This document shows, one piece after another, positions 44,307 to 53,274 of a DNA stretch of 64,000 bases. Source of the stretch: Aquisphaera giovannonii (GTDB lineage Bacteria > Planctomycetota > Planctomycetia > Isosphaerales > Isosphaeraceae); the NCBI RefSeq assembly GCF_008087625.1, contig NZ_CP042997.1:1798001-1862000 (forward strand), written 5' to 3'. The translations under genes were made by a program, and so were the position numbers. Within the stretch, counting starts at the first letter, position 1. Every line of letters begins with the position of its first letter. Below the pieces are notes generated by a model, which saw only the letters and a list, made by a program, of their open reading frames with translations, ran no database searches and was not told the DNA's origin.

Positions 44307-44969
44307 TCAACTCCCCCCGCCCCCGGCCGCGGCCGGATCGCCGGGCCAGGCCCGGATGCCCCTCTCGCCCTCGCCGGCGCGGGACGCGGCGGGGGAGGAG
44401 TCCTCGATGAGCGGTCGGAGCCGTTCCCGGAGCTCGCAGCGGGCGCGGTGGAGCCGGCTCCGGACCGTCCCGACCGGGATCCCCAGGACCTCGGCGATCT
44501 CCTCGTAGCGGCGTCCGTCGAAGTCCTTGAGGACCACGACGGCGCGGTGGTCCGGCGCCAGCGCGTTCAAGGCCTCCTCCACGAGCGCCTCGCGCTCCAC
44601 GCATTCGAGGGCGAACGAGGGGTCGTTCTCCCGCGACCGATCGGCCGGCTCGGCCGCGGCGGCGGCGGCCGGCGGCACCTCGGCCCCGCCCCGCCGTCGC
44701 TTGCGGCGGTCGCTGAGCGCGAGGTTGACGGCGATCCGGTAGATCCACGTGTAGAACGAGCTCTCGCCGTGGAACTGGTCCAGCTTCTCGAAGGCGCGGA
44801 TGAAGGTGTCTTGGAGGACATCCTGGGCATTCTCCGCCGAGCCCGTCAGGCGCACGAGCGTCGGGTAGAGGCGGTCCTGGTGCCGGCGGACGAGGATCCC
44901 GAAGGCCTCGGTGTCCCCCCCGCGGCACGCTCGCACCAGGCCCTGATCGTCGTCACGCCCGGTCATCAT
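44307..44969 (-). CDS. ECF-type RNA polymerase sigma factor
   Basis: 220 residues. Region 2 is FGILVRRHQDRLYPTLVRL, then NAQDVLQDTFIRAFEKLDQF and YTWIYRIAVNLALSDRRKRR; region 4 is ALNALAPDHRAVVVLKDFDG then EIAEVLGIPVGTVRSRLHRA. A 30-residue Ala-rich linker separates them. It presumably transcribes genes for envelope stress and its own operon together with the anti-sigma gene. Two ATGs, at 44969 and 44966, are the only sensible starts. There is no Shine-Dalgarno, but a sigma-E-like promoter lies just before them (44974-45002), so the mRNA may be leaderless. Confidence 0.94.
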   Translation of the reverse strand: MMTGRDDDQGLVRACRGGDTEAFGILVRRHQDRLYPTLVRLTGSAENAQDVLQDTFIRAFEKLDQFHGESSFYTWIYRIAVNLALSDRRKRRRGGAEVPPAAAAAAEPADRSRENDPSFALECVEREALVEEALNALAPDHRAVVVLKDFDGRRYEEIAEVLGIPVGTVRSRLHRARCELRERLRPLIEDSSPAASRAGEGERGIRAWPGDPAAAGGGGS

Positions 44970-44973
44970 GACG

Positions 44974-45002
44974 TTGGACGCATCCACGAGGTGAAAAGTT
45001 CC
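44974..45002 (-). promoter_or_regulatory. Candidate ECF (sigma-E-like) promoter of the sigma factor gene
   Basis: On the minus strand GGAACTT (44996-45002) and TCCAA (44974-44978) are 17 nt apart, close to the E. coli sigma-E pattern GGAACTT-N15-16-TCAAA. Only 4 nt separate TCCAA from the ATG at 44969, so transcription would begin at or next to the start codon. This fits autoregulation of the sigma/anti-sigma pair. Confidence 0.45.
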
Positions 45003-45510
45003 CGGGCGCCCGACGGGGCCCCGCCCGGGGATGCATGCGGCCCTCCGCGCCCCGGCCGGCCGGGCGGCACCCGTCCGGCCCGGGGGCCGTCCCTCCCATT
45101 GTAGGCCCCCGCGGCGTCGGTTCCGAGGGGCCACCCCGGCCGGCGCTGCCCTGGGGGCAATCACGCGCCCACCACCGGCGCATGGCATCACGGGCGGTAG
45201 TCATGAATGGTTTCACATTCTGGACAACGACCGATGCAAACGCTTGATAAGCAGAGTAAGCTTTACTAGGATACGTCGAACGAATCGAGGCCGGCCACAA
45301 GTCAGCCACCCACGGATGCCACGCCATCGTCGGCGTGGCGACGAAGCGTCCGACGGGGGAGGGGGCCGGCATCGGGGCGACGTCGGAGGTCGCCGGGGAG
45401 GGGCAGCGACGGCGAGGCGTGCGGGGGGGCAGGCCCCGGCACGCGCGAAGGGCGGGGCCGCCCGCGAGCATCCCCGATCACCCTGCTCTCTTCTAAATCT
45501 GTTCATGCAG

Positions 45511-45533
45511 TCGCCGCATCACGTTTGCGGCGA
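45511..45533. repeat. Hairpin in the leader of the 45820 gene
   Basis: TCGCCGCA (45511-45518) pairs perfectly with TGCGGCGA (45526-45533) around a 7-nt loop. A second weaker hairpin follows at 45545-45578 (CGTCGTG with CACGACG). Roles are unknown; they could end upstream reading or structure the leader. Confidence 0.4.
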
Positions 45534-45819
45534 TCGCGGCGTGGCGTCGTGCCCGGGGCCGTGAGGCCGGCCACGACGGCGCCGCGCGACATAGTCATGA
45601 ATGAATCGATAATCCCCAGAGAATCCGTCCTCGCCCCTTGATGCGGCCCGATGCGGACCATTACAATCTCGCCGAGAGTCATATTCGATTATGTTCTTCT
45701 GAGTACCTGAACTCACGTTTGCAGCCAATGCTGCGTGGCCCCCGCGGCGCGGCATCACGGGGCGCAGAGCCTTGCGCCAGGACACGATGGTGTAGTGCAA
45801 CCCTGATGGAGACACCTCG

Positions 45820-48800
45820 ATGCGGAGAAGCAGACGAGCGCCCGCGGTGCGCCCCTCGCTGGAGTCCATGGAAGGCCGGCTGCTCCTGAGCCAGACCGGC
45901 GTCAACCTGAAGCAGCAGACCAACTACGTCAACGGCCCGGTCTGGGTGGACGTCCGCGACTCCCTCAGGGGCTGGACGAAGCTCGACGACAGCGGGTACA
46001 TCACCAGCCTCACCCCCCGTGGCTACCCGCTGGAGACCTCGCACACCTGGACGCGGATGAACGGGTACCCGGCCGGCACCTACTCGGTCAGCTACTCCGG
46101 GGCCGCGACGCTGACGATCACCGGCGTCTCCTCCGCGACGCCCTTCACCCTCGGGGCCGACGGGCTCTACCACGGCTCGGTCACGTTCAACTCCGCACCC
46201 GTCTACATCGACATCCGCGCCTCCGGCCTGGACCCCGCCCGCCCCTTCGGCGACCTCCACATCATCACGCCCGGCTACGGAACCGCGCCGAACCAGACGC
46301 AGATCTACACCGACACGTTCCTCCAGTCCATCCAGCCGTTCTCGTACCTGCGGTTCTACGAGTGGGACGGCTACGGCGGCCCCAACGAGGTCAACTGGTC
46401 CGACCGGTTCGAGCCGGGGGACTTCCAGACCTTCACCATGAATGGCGTCCCGTACGAGGACATGATCAGCCTCTGCAACACCGCGCACAAGGACATGTGG
46501 ATCAACATCCCGGTCCGGGCCAGCGACGACTACGTGAAGCAGCTCGCGGACCTCATCAGCAGCCGGCTCGACCCCTCGCTCAAGGTCTACGTCGAGTACA
46601 GCAACGAGACCTGGAACACCGGGTTCAAGGCGTACCCCCTGGTGCTGGCGGCGTCCAAGTCCAACCCGCTGGTGACCGCCACCGGCGACATCTACCGCGT
46701 CGCCCAGCAGACCGCGTACATGACCAAGCACGACGGGGACATCTTCAAGCAGGAGTTCGGCGCCGCGTCGTCGCGGGTCCTGCCGGTCCTCCCCGGCTGG
46801 GCGGCGTCGAGCGACTACAACAACGCGATGCTCAGCTTCCTGGACGCCAATTACGGGGCCGCCTCCGGGTCGGTGTATGCCCTGGCCATCGCCCCCTACC
46901 TCGACTTCAAGCTGCCGGCCAAGCTGACCGCCGACCAGCTCATCTCGATGATGTACACGTTCCTGGAGACGAAGTACGCCTCCCGGATCAGCGCGGACAG
47001 CGCCGTCGCGACCGCCTACGGCCTGCCGCTCATCTCGTACGAGGGCGGCTTCGGCTTCTACACCTCCTCCACCAACGCGGCCGTGGTCAACAGCACGATC
47101 GTGAACGACCCGCGGATCGCCCAGGTCTACAAGGTGATGCGGGACCTCTGGGACGAGCGGGGCGGCTCGCAGTTCACCTACTACGCGCTCAACGACAGCT
47201 ACTGGGGCCTCGTGACCCAGCTCGGCAACGCCGGCGACTACAAGTGGGATGCCGTCATGACCAGCATCCTGCCGACCGGCGACGCCAACGGGGACGGCGT
47301 GGTCGACTCCAAGGACCTCGCCATCGTGCAGGCGAACATGGGGAGGACCGGGGCCTGGATGAGCCAGGGCGACTCCAACGGGGACGGCGTGGTCAACTCC
47401 AAGGACCTGGCCCTCGTCCAGGGGATCCTGAACGGCACGGTCGGCGGGACGTTCGTGTCCAGGGACTCGGCCACCGGCGGGGGCTGGCAGACGCTCTACG
47501 GGGGCGACGGCTACATGATGGCCGGCGTCGGCTCGTCCCTCCCATCCTACGCCGCCGTCACGGTCACCGGCGCGTCCACGACCGTCTCGGCGTCCTCGAC
47601 CACCGACCCCCGCGCGCTGTCGTCGCCCATCTCCGTGAACGGGCAGGCGACCGCCGCCTCGTGGAGGAGCAGCCAGCCCTTCACGATCGACGTCAACCTC
47701 ACCGACGGCCAGGCCCATAGCCTCACGGTCTACGGCCTGGACTGGGCCCGCGCCGGCGTGATGGAGCGCGTCGACCTCGTCGACGCCGCCTCCGGCGCCG
47801 TCCTGGATTCGCAGACGCTCTCCCAGATGTCCAACGGCACGTACCTCACCTGGACGGCGAAGGGCCACGTCCAGATCCGCGTCACCCCGCTCACCGGGGG
47901 GGCCGTCATCAGCGGGCTCTTCTTCGGGGGCAAGACGGCCTCGGCGACCCCGTTCGTCGGCAGCGACGCGGCGGCGCAGGGGAACTGGCAGGGCACCTAC
48001 GGGGCCGACGGCTACTCGATCCCGAAGGGCGCCTCCGCCTACCCCTCCTACGCCTCCGTCTCGACCTCCGGCGCCAGCCTCTACTCCTGGTCCGCGACCA
48101 CGACCGACGCCCGCGCCCTCTCCGTGCCCGGCTCCGCCTCCGCCCGGCTCGCCTCCTGCTGGTACAGCCCGACCTCCTTCACCATCGACGTCAACCTCAC
48201 CGACGGCCAGGCGCACAAGGTCTCGCTCTACCTGCTGGACTGGGACAGCACCTCCCGCTCCGAGCGGATCCAGCTCGTCGACGCCTCCACCGGCGCCGTC
48301 CTCGACACCCGCTCGGCGTCGTCGTTCAACGGCGGCACCTACCTGACGTGGAACGTCTCCGGCCACGTCAAGTTCGTCGTATCCCGCACCGGCGGCGCCA
48401 ACGCCGCCGTCAGCGGCCTCTTCTTCGGCTCCCCCGCACCGGGGGCCACCTCCTTCGTCGGCAGCAGCGCGGCGGTGCAGGGGAACTGGCAGGGCACCTA
48501 CGGGGCCGACGGCTACTCGATCCCGAAGGGCGCCTCCGCCTACCCCTCCTACGCCTCCGTCTCGACCTCCGGCGCCAGCCTCTACTCCTGGTCCGCGACC
48601 ACGACCGACGCCCGCGCCCTCTCCGTGCCCGGCTCCGCCTCCGCCCGGCTCGCCTCCTGCTGGTACAGCCCGACCTCCTTCACCATCGACGTCAACCTCA
48701 CCGACGGCCAGGCGCACAAGGTCTCGCTCTACCTGCTGGACTGGGACAGCACCTCCCGCTCCGAGCGGATCCAGCTCGTCGACGCCTCCACCGGCGCCGT

Positions 48801-48933
48801 CCTCGACACCCGCTCGGCGTCGTCGTTCAACGGCGGCACCTACCTGACGTGGAACGTCTCCGGCCACGTCAAGTTCGTCGTATCCCGCACCGGCGGCGCC
48901 AACGCCGCCGTCAGCGGCCTCTTCTTCGACTGA
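45820..48933 (+). CDS. Large exported glycosidase-like protein with dockerin repeats and tandem C-terminal modules
   Basis: 1037 residues. It begins with an Arg-rich stretch and SLESMEGRLLLS instead of a classical signal peptide, a start shared by many large planctomycete exported proteins. Residues about 30-485 resemble a TIM-barrel glycoside hydrolase: VYVEYSNETWN carries an Asn-Glu pair and ISYEGGFGFY a second Glu, as expected of clan GH-A. Two dockerin-type calcium repeats follow (GDANGDGVVDSKDLAIVQ and GDSNGDGVVNSKDLALVQ, residues 487-545). Then come three beta-rich modules of about 160 residues; the last two are identical over 452 bp. GGAG lies 8 nt before the ATG. A secreted polysaccharide-binding enzyme is inferred; substrate unknown. 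Confidence 0.85.
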   Translation: MRRSRRAPAVRPSLESMEGRLLLSQTGVNLKQQTNYVNGPVWVDVRDSLRGWTKLDDSGYITSLTPRGYPLETSHTWTRMNGYPAGTYSVSYSGAATLTITGVSSATPFTLGADGLYHGSVTFNSAPVYIDIRASGLDPARPFGDLHIITPGYGTAPNQTQIYTDTFLQSIQPFSYLRFYEWDGYGGPNEVNWSDRFEPGDFQTFTMNGVPYEDMISLCNTAHKDMWINIPVRASDDYVKQLADLISSRLDPSLKVYVEYSNETWNTGFKAYPLVLAASKSNPLVTATGDIYRVAQQTAYMTKHDGDIFKQEFGAASSRVLPVLPGWAASSDYNNAMLSFLDANYGAASGSVYALAIAPYLDFKLPAKLTADQLISMMYTFLETKYASRISADSAVATAYGLPLISYEGGFGFYTSSTNAAVVNSTIVNDPRIAQVYKVMRDLWDERGGSQFTYYALNDSYWGLVTQLGNAGDYKWDAVMTSILPTGDANGDGVVDSKDLAIVQANMGRTGAWMSQGDSNGDGVVNSKDLALVQGILNGTVGGTFVSRDSATGGGWQTLYGGDGYMMAGVGSSLPSYAAVTVTGASTTVSASSTTDPRALSSPISVNGQATAASWRSSQPFTIDVNLTDGQAHSLTVYGLDWARAGVMERVDLVDAASGAVLDSQTLSQMSNGTYLTWTAKGHVQIRVTPLTGGAVISGLFFGGKTASATPFVGSDAAAQGNWQGTYGADGYSIPKGASAYPSYASVSTSGASLYSWSATTTDARALSVPGSASARLASCWYSPTSFTIDVNLTDGQAHKVSLYLLDWDSTSRSERIQLVDASTGAVLDTRSASSFNGGTYLTWNVSGHVKFVVSRTGGANAAVSGLFFGSPAPGATSFVGSSAAVQGNWQGTYGADGYSIPKGASAYPSYASVSTSGASLYSWSATTTDARALSVPGSASARLASCWYSPTSFTIDVNLTDGQAHKVSLYLLDWDSTSRSERIQLVDASTGAVLDTRSASSFNGGTYLTWNVSGHVKFVVSRTGGANAAVSGLFFD
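47976..48427 (+). repeat. Exact 452-bp tandem repeat, copy 1
   Basis: Identical base for base to 48477-48928 (offset 501 bp, 167 codons). It lies within the coding sequence of the 45820 gene and encodes most of its second module. The 49 bp between the copies are the diverged linker. The first module of the same protein (47458-47940) is a diverged relative. Confidence 0.95.
48477..48928 (+). repeat. Exact 452-bp tandem repeat, copy 2
   Basis: Second copy of the unit at 47976-48427, ending 3 codons before the stop. Lack of even silent changes means recent duplication or gene conversion. Confidence 0.95.
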
Positions 48934-48950
48934 CCCGCATCCCCCTCGCG

Positions 48951-48995
48951 GGAGGCGGCCCCGGGATCCGTCGCGAGATCCCGGGGACCGCCTCC
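48951..48995 (+). terminator. Hairpin after the 45820 gene
   Basis: GGAGGCGG-CCCCGGGATC (48951-48968) pairs with 48977-48995 over 18 bp with one bulge and an 8-nt loop, 18 bp after the stop. No T-run. Confidence 0.65.
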
Positions 48996-49174
48996 CCGCC
49001 TCTCCCATCCGCCCCTCGATGGCACTCCTCCGCGCCGGTTCGACATGGAAGTCTTGATGCGGTTCCGGTCTTGCCCAGTCCGCCACGGCAGCGCATGCTA
49101 CGGGCCGGGCCGGCCCTCCCCGGATCGTCGCAATTGTCCGGCCCCATCGTGTCCGCAGGCGGAGTGCCGTTTCC

Positions 49175-52100
49175 ATGATCGCCGAGGCCCACCCCGGCGG
49201 CCCCCGTAAACAGGGCCGTCCCCTCCTGCCGCTGCTAATTGCCCAGTCGCTCGGCGCGTTCAACGACAACGCCTGGAAGCTCATCGTGACGCTCCTCGCC
49301 GTCGGCACCGCGGCCAGCGAGGCGGCCGGCCAGGCGCAGGCGGCCTGGGTGCAGGCGATGTTCCTCATCCCCCTCATCCTTTTCAATCTCCCGGGCGGAG
49401 CACTCGCGGACCGCCTCAGCAAGCGCACGGTCATCGTCGGCACGAAGGTCCTCGAGATCGGGATCATGCTCCTGGGGACGGCGGCGCTGTGGATGAACCC
49501 CTCGGGGGGCACCCTGGCGACCGGGGTGCTCGTGCTCCTGGGGATCCAGGCGGCGCTGTTCGGGCCTTCCAAGTACGGGATCCTGCCCGAGCTGCTGCCG
49601 CATGAGGGGCTCGCCGCGGGCAACGGCGTGCTGGAGATGTGGTCCAACCTGGCGATCATCGCCGGGACCGCGGCCGGAGGGTCCATCCTCTACCTGGACG
49701 AGAGGAGGCCCTGGCTCGGGGGCCTGGTGCTCACCGCCCTGGCGGCCGCGGGGATGTTCGCCTCCCTGGGAATCCCGCGGGTGCCCGCGGCCCGGCCCGG
49801 GTCGAGCGGGCTCGAGTCGCTCCGCCGGGGCTGGCGGGCCGTCCGGGGGGATCGGATCCTCCGCCTGGCCGTCGCCGGGCAGGTGATCGTCTGGTCCGTC
49901 GCCTGCATGGTCCCGGCCCCGGTGCTCTCCTACGCGAAGCGGTCGCTGGGGCTCAACGACAGGATGACGCCCCTGCCGCTGGCGGCCCTGGGCATCGGCG
50001 TGGGGCTGGGCTCGCTCGCCGTCGGCCGGATGTCGAGGGCCAAGGTGGAGTACGGCTTCGTGCCCTTCGGCGCCATCGGCCTGACGGCCTGCGCCCTGGC
50101 GTTCGGCCTCGCGCAGCCGGGCTTCGCCGGGACGATCCTGATCATGGCGCTGCTCGGCGTCTCCGCGGGCCTCGTCTTCGTCCCGCTCAACGCCCTGATC
50201 CAGTGGCGGGCCCCGGCGGAGGCCCGGGGCGCGGTCATCGCCGTGTCGAACATGCTCTCGAGCATCGGCATGCTGGGCGGCACGTTCCTGGCCCTGGCGC
50301 TGGCCCGGGCGGGATTCTCCGCCCAGGGGACGTTCCTGGGGGCCGCGGTCGGCCTCGCCGCCGGCACGGCCTGGTCGCTCTGGCTGGTCCCGGATGCCTT
50401 CCTGCGATTCCTGCTCCTCCTCCTGGCCGGGACGCTCTACCGCCTGCGTGTCGTGGGCGCCTCGAACGTGCCGGAGGAGGGCGCCGCGCTGCTGACCCCG
50501 AACCACGTCTCGTTCGCCGACGGCCTGTTCCTGATAGGGGCGACCGACCGGCCGATCCGCTTCGTCGTCTACGCGGACTACTTCGAGCGGCCGCTCATCG
50601 GCCGGTTCCTGCGGGTCATGAAGGCGATCCCGATCAAGTCGTCGGGCGGCCCGCGGATGATCCTCGAGGCCTTCCGCACGGCCGGGCGCGCCCTCGACGA
50701 CGGGGAGCTCGTGTGCATCTTCCCCGAGGGCCAGATCACCAGGACCGGGATGACGCTCCCCTTCGAGCGGGGCATGGAGCGGATCGTGAAGGGGCGCGAC
50801 GTCCCGATCATCCCGGTGCACCTCGACCGGGTCAACTCCAGCATCTTCAGCCCCCTCCACGCCCGCCGGATGCCCGAGCGAATCCCCCTGCCGATCACCG
50901 TCTCGTTCGGCGAGCCCCTGCGGTCGCCCGCGGGCCCCGCGGCCATCCGCCGCTCCATGGCCGAGATGGCGGAGCGGGCCTGGGAGCTGCGGCGGGAGAG
51001 CCGCCGCCCGCTCCACCACGAGTTCATCCGCCGGGCCCGTCGGCACCCGTCCCGCCTCGCCGTCGCGGACGCGATGACCCCCGGGCTCTCCTACATCAAG
51101 GCGCTGGCGGCGGCCGTCGCCCTCGCGAGGGCGTTGCGGCCGTCGTGGAAGGACCAGCGGACCGTGGGCATCATGCTGCCGACGAGCGTCGCGGGCGTCC
51201 TCGCCAACCTCGCCGCCGCGATCTCGGGCCGGGTCGTCGTCAACCTGAATTTCACGGCCGGGAATGCGGCCATGACCTCGGCCGCCGGGCAGGCCGGCCT
51301 CAGGACCCTGCTCACGAGCCGGGCCTTCGCGGAGCAGGCGAAGCTGGAGATCCCCGACGGCGTGGAGGTCCTCTGGATCGAGGACGTCAAGCAGACCATG
51401 ACCCGGACGGACCGCGCCGTCGCGATGGCGCTCGCCTGCCTCGCGCCGACGAGGCTGCTGGAGGCGGCCGCCGGGGCCGTGAGTCACCCGTCGGTGGATG
51501 ACACCGCCGCGATCATCTTCAGCAGCGGCAGCGAGGGCGATCCCAAGGGGGTCGTGCTCTCCCACTTCAACATCGACTCGAACATCGAGGCCATCGGCCA
51601 GGCCTTCCAGATCCACGCGACGGACCGGATCATGGACGTCCTGCCGCTCTTCCATTCCTTCGGCTACCTCCTGCTCTGGCTCGGGCCCTGCCGGGGCATG
51701 GGGCTGGCCTGCCACGTCAAGCCCCAGGAAGCCGACGTCGTCGGCCTGCTCGTCGAGAAGTACCGGGCCACGGTCCTCTTCGCGACGCCCGCCTTCCTCC
51801 ACATCTACACGAGGCGTTGCGCCCCCGGCCGGTTCGGCTCGCTCCGGATCGTGGTCGCCGGCGCGGACAAGCTCCCGGAGGCGATCGGCCGGGCCTTCGA
51901 AGACAAGTTCGGCCTCCGCCCGCTGGAGGGCTATGGCGCCACCGAGTGCTCCCCGGTGATCGCCGTGAACACCCTGGACTTCCGCGAGCCCGGGTTCTAC
52001 CAGGCGGGCTCCAGGCGGGGGAGCGTCGGCCAGCCGCTCCCCGGCGTGTCGGTCCGCATCGTCCGGCCGGAGCAGGTCGTCGATCGCGACGACCTGGCGG

Positions 52101-52624
52101 GCATCGGCTCGCTCGAGCCGCTCCCGCCCGACACCGAGGGCATGGTCCTCGTCCGCGGGCCGAACGTGATGGGGGGCTATCTCAACCGGGACGACCTGAC
52201 GCGCCGGGCGCTCGGGGACGGCTGGTACGTCTCCGGCGACCTCGGCAAGCTCGACGAGGACGGATTCCTGACCATCACCGGCCGCCTCTCCCGCTTCTCC
52301 AAGATCGGCGGCGAGATGGTGCCGCACGGACGCGTCGAGGACGCCCTGAACGAGGCCATCGGCGCCGAGGAGATGGTCTTCGCGGTCACGGCCGTCGCCG
52401 ACGGCCGCGAGGGGGACCGCCTGGCGGTGCTCCACACGACCACCGACGACAAGGTGGACAGGGCCATCGAGGGCCTGAAGTCGCGCGGCCTCCCCAACCT
52501 CTTCATCCCGCGTCGGGACCAGTTCGTGAAGGTCCCCGCGCTGCCGATGCTAGGCACCGGCAAGCTCGACCTCCGCGCCCTCAAGCGGGAGGCCGCCCAG
52601 CTCTGCCGCCAGCCCGTGGGGTAG
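49175..52624 (+). CDS. MFS / PlsC acyltransferase / acyl-ACP ligase fusion (Aas type)
   Basis: 1149 residues with three parts. Residues 1-410: a 12-helix MFS-type lysophospholipid flippase like LplT (QSLGAFNDNAWKLIVTLLA, SLGIPRVPAARPG). Residues about 420-620: PlsC-type acyltransferase with NHVSFADG (HxxxxD) and FPEGQITRTG. Residues about 640-1149: AMP-forming ligase with IIFSSGSEGDPKGVVLSH, GYGATECSP and VSGDLGKLDEDGFL. The fusion imports lyso-phosphatidylethanolamine and re-acylates it with fatty acids it activates itself, repairing membrane lipids. GGAG lies before the ATG at 49175. Similar fusions are common in Gram-negative bacteria. Confidence 0.94.
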   Translation: MIAEAHPGGPRKQGRPLLPLLIAQSLGAFNDNAWKLIVTLLAVGTAASEAAGQAQAAWVQAMFLIPLILFNLPGGALADRLSKRTVIVGTKVLEIGIMLLGTAALWMNPSGGTLATGVLVLLGIQAALFGPSKYGILPELLPHEGLAAGNGVLEMWSNLAIIAGTAAGGSILYLDERRPWLGGLVLTALAAAGMFASLGIPRVPAARPGSSGLESLRRGWRAVRGDRILRLAVAGQVIVWSVACMVPAPVLSYAKRSLGLNDRMTPLPLAALGIGVGLGSLAVGRMSRAKVEYGFVPFGAIGLTACALAFGLAQPGFAGTILIMALLGVSAGLVFVPLNALIQWRAPAEARGAVIAVSNMLSSIGMLGGTFLALALARAGFSAQGTFLGAAVGLAAGTAWSLWLVPDAFLRFLLLLLAGTLYRLRVVGASNVPEEGAALLTPNHVSFADGLFLIGATDRPIRFVVYADYFERPLIGRFLRVMKAIPIKSSGGPRMILEAFRTAGRALDDGELVCIFPEGQITRTGMTLPFERGMERIVKGRDVPIIPVHLDRVNSSIFSPLHARRMPERIPLPITVSFGEPLRSPAGPAAIRRSMAEMAERAWELRRESRRPLHHEFIRRARRHPSRLAVADAMTPGLSYIKALAAAVALARALRPSWKDQRTVGIMLPTSVAGVLANLAAAISGRVVVNLNFTAGNAAMTSAAGQAGLRTLLTSRAFAEQAKLEIPDGVEVLWIEDVKQTMTRTDRAVAMALACLAPTRLLEAAAGAVSHPSVDDTAAIIFSSGSEGDPKGVVLSHFNIDSNIEAIGQAFQIHATDRIMDVLPLFHSFGYLLLWLGPCRGMGLACHVKPQEADVVGLLVEKYRATVLFATPAFLHIYTRRCAPGRFGSLRIVVAGADKLPEAIGRAFEDKFGLRPLEGYGATECSPVIAVNTLDFREPGFYQAGSRRGSVGQPLPGVSVRIVRPEQVVDRDDLAGIGSLEPLPPDTEGMVLVRGPNVMGGYLNRDDLTRRALGDGWYVSGDLGKLDEDGFLTITGRLSRFSKIGGEMVPHGRVEDALNEAIGAEEMVFAVTAVADGREGDRLAVLHTTTDDKVDRAIEGLKSRGLPNLFIPRRDQFVKVPALPMLGTGKLDLRALKREAAQLCRQPVG

Positions 52625-52636
52625 GCCCCGGCGACG

Positions 52637-52661
52637 GGCGGACCGCGATCGGAGGTCCGCC
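52637..52661. terminator. Hairpin between convergent genes
   Basis: GGCGGACC (52637-52644) pairs perfectly with GGTCCGCC (52654-52661) around a 9-nt loop, between the stop codons at 52624 and 52679. Confidence 0.55.
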
Positions 52662-52678
52662 TGCGTCCCCGGCACCGC

Positions 52679-53068
52679 TCAACGCCCCGCCGTGTCCCAG
52701 CGGGACATCAGGCGCGAGAGCGCCGCCTCGGCGTTCTTCAGCCGCTCCTGGTCCTCGTGATAGAGGTCGCCCGCCTCCAGGGGCATCCGCCGGATGGCGT
52801 CGGCCATCTGGTCGCGGGCGCCGAGCATCTGGTAGTAGGCCCGCTCGAAGGACGCCCGGTTCGGCTGGTCCGTCCTGAGGGTCGCGAGCTTCCGCGCCAC
52901 GCCGGCGATCTTCTCGTCCCAGGACTTCAGCGTCGCCGCGAGCTGGGCCTTCTCGCCGTAGTGCGTCCGCGGCGGGTACGAGGGGTTCTTGGGGGGCAGG
53001 GCCGGCGGGGGTGCGGCGTCATCGCGGTGGGCCAGGGGCGGGGCGGTCGGGTCAGCGGGGGACGACAC
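52679..53068 (-). CDS. Small helical protein of unknown function
   Basis: 129 residues: a Pro/Ala-rich N-terminus (PPPALPPKNPSYPPR) followed by a mostly helical, charged C-terminal 85 residues (AQLAATLKSWDEKIAGVARK, RERLKNAEAALSRLMSRWD-type) that may form a coiled coil. No membrane segment or known domain. The start is a GTG at 53068, chosen because AAGGAG lies 8 nt upstream; an upstream ATG at 53293 would read through the divergent gene's promoter region with non-coding composition. Divergent from the HEAT/haem gene. Confidence 0.72.
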   Translation of the reverse strand: MSSPADPTAPPLAHRDDAAPPPALPPKNPSYPPRTHYGEKAQLAATLKSWDEKIAGVARKLATLRTDQPNRASFERAYYQMLGARDQMADAIRRMPLEAGDLYHEDQERLKNAEAALSRLMSRWDTAGR

Positions 53069-53274
53069 GTCGTCGGCTCCTTCGTGCTCTTCGCGTTGAG
53101 GGAATGCGGCCCGGCCGATAAGATGCCGGCCCTCGGCATGGCGAGGGCGGCCGAGGCCCGGCGGGCTCGCCACGATCGCCCTCATTATGGATCGAGGACC
53201 ATCCCGATGGCCAGTGCAGGCGGGACCCGCGAACCCCGGGCCCGGCGGCGAGTGCTCCACGGAGGGAAGCGCCC

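Larger units (their letters stand above)
44970..45819. other. 850-bp non-coding region
   Basis: Between the sigma-factor start and the large exported protein. No convincing gene on either strand; the long minus-strand frame that crosses its right end is a shadow. The left 200 bp are very GC-rich. AT-richer stretches lie at 45195-45290, 45480-45520 and 45590-45730. It holds the sigma-E-like promoter at 44974-45002, hairpins at 45511-45533 and 45545-45578, and the 12-mer TAGTCATGAATG twice (45198-45209 and 45592-45603). The 45820 gene probably has a long structured leader. Confidence 0.6.

Noticed and set aside
45198-45603. 12-mer pair as target-site duplication of an inserted element
   Set aside because: No inverted ends or gene inside; the match is short and could be chance or a protein-binding site.
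47976-48928. CRISPR-like or mobile-element repeat
   Set aside because: The repeat is 452 bp, in frame and part of a protein module; no spacers, terminal repeats or transposase.
45679-49686. Minus-strand open frame of 1335 residues opposite the exported protein
   Set aside because: Its repeated Gly/Ala/Val/Asp-rich composition mirrors the repeated plus-strand codons; it overlaps two well-supported genes and has no ribosome-binding site.
49235-52435. Minus-strand open frame of 1066 residues opposite the Aas-type gene
   Set aside because: Arg/Pro/Gly/Asp-rich shadow of a gene with three recognisable domains.
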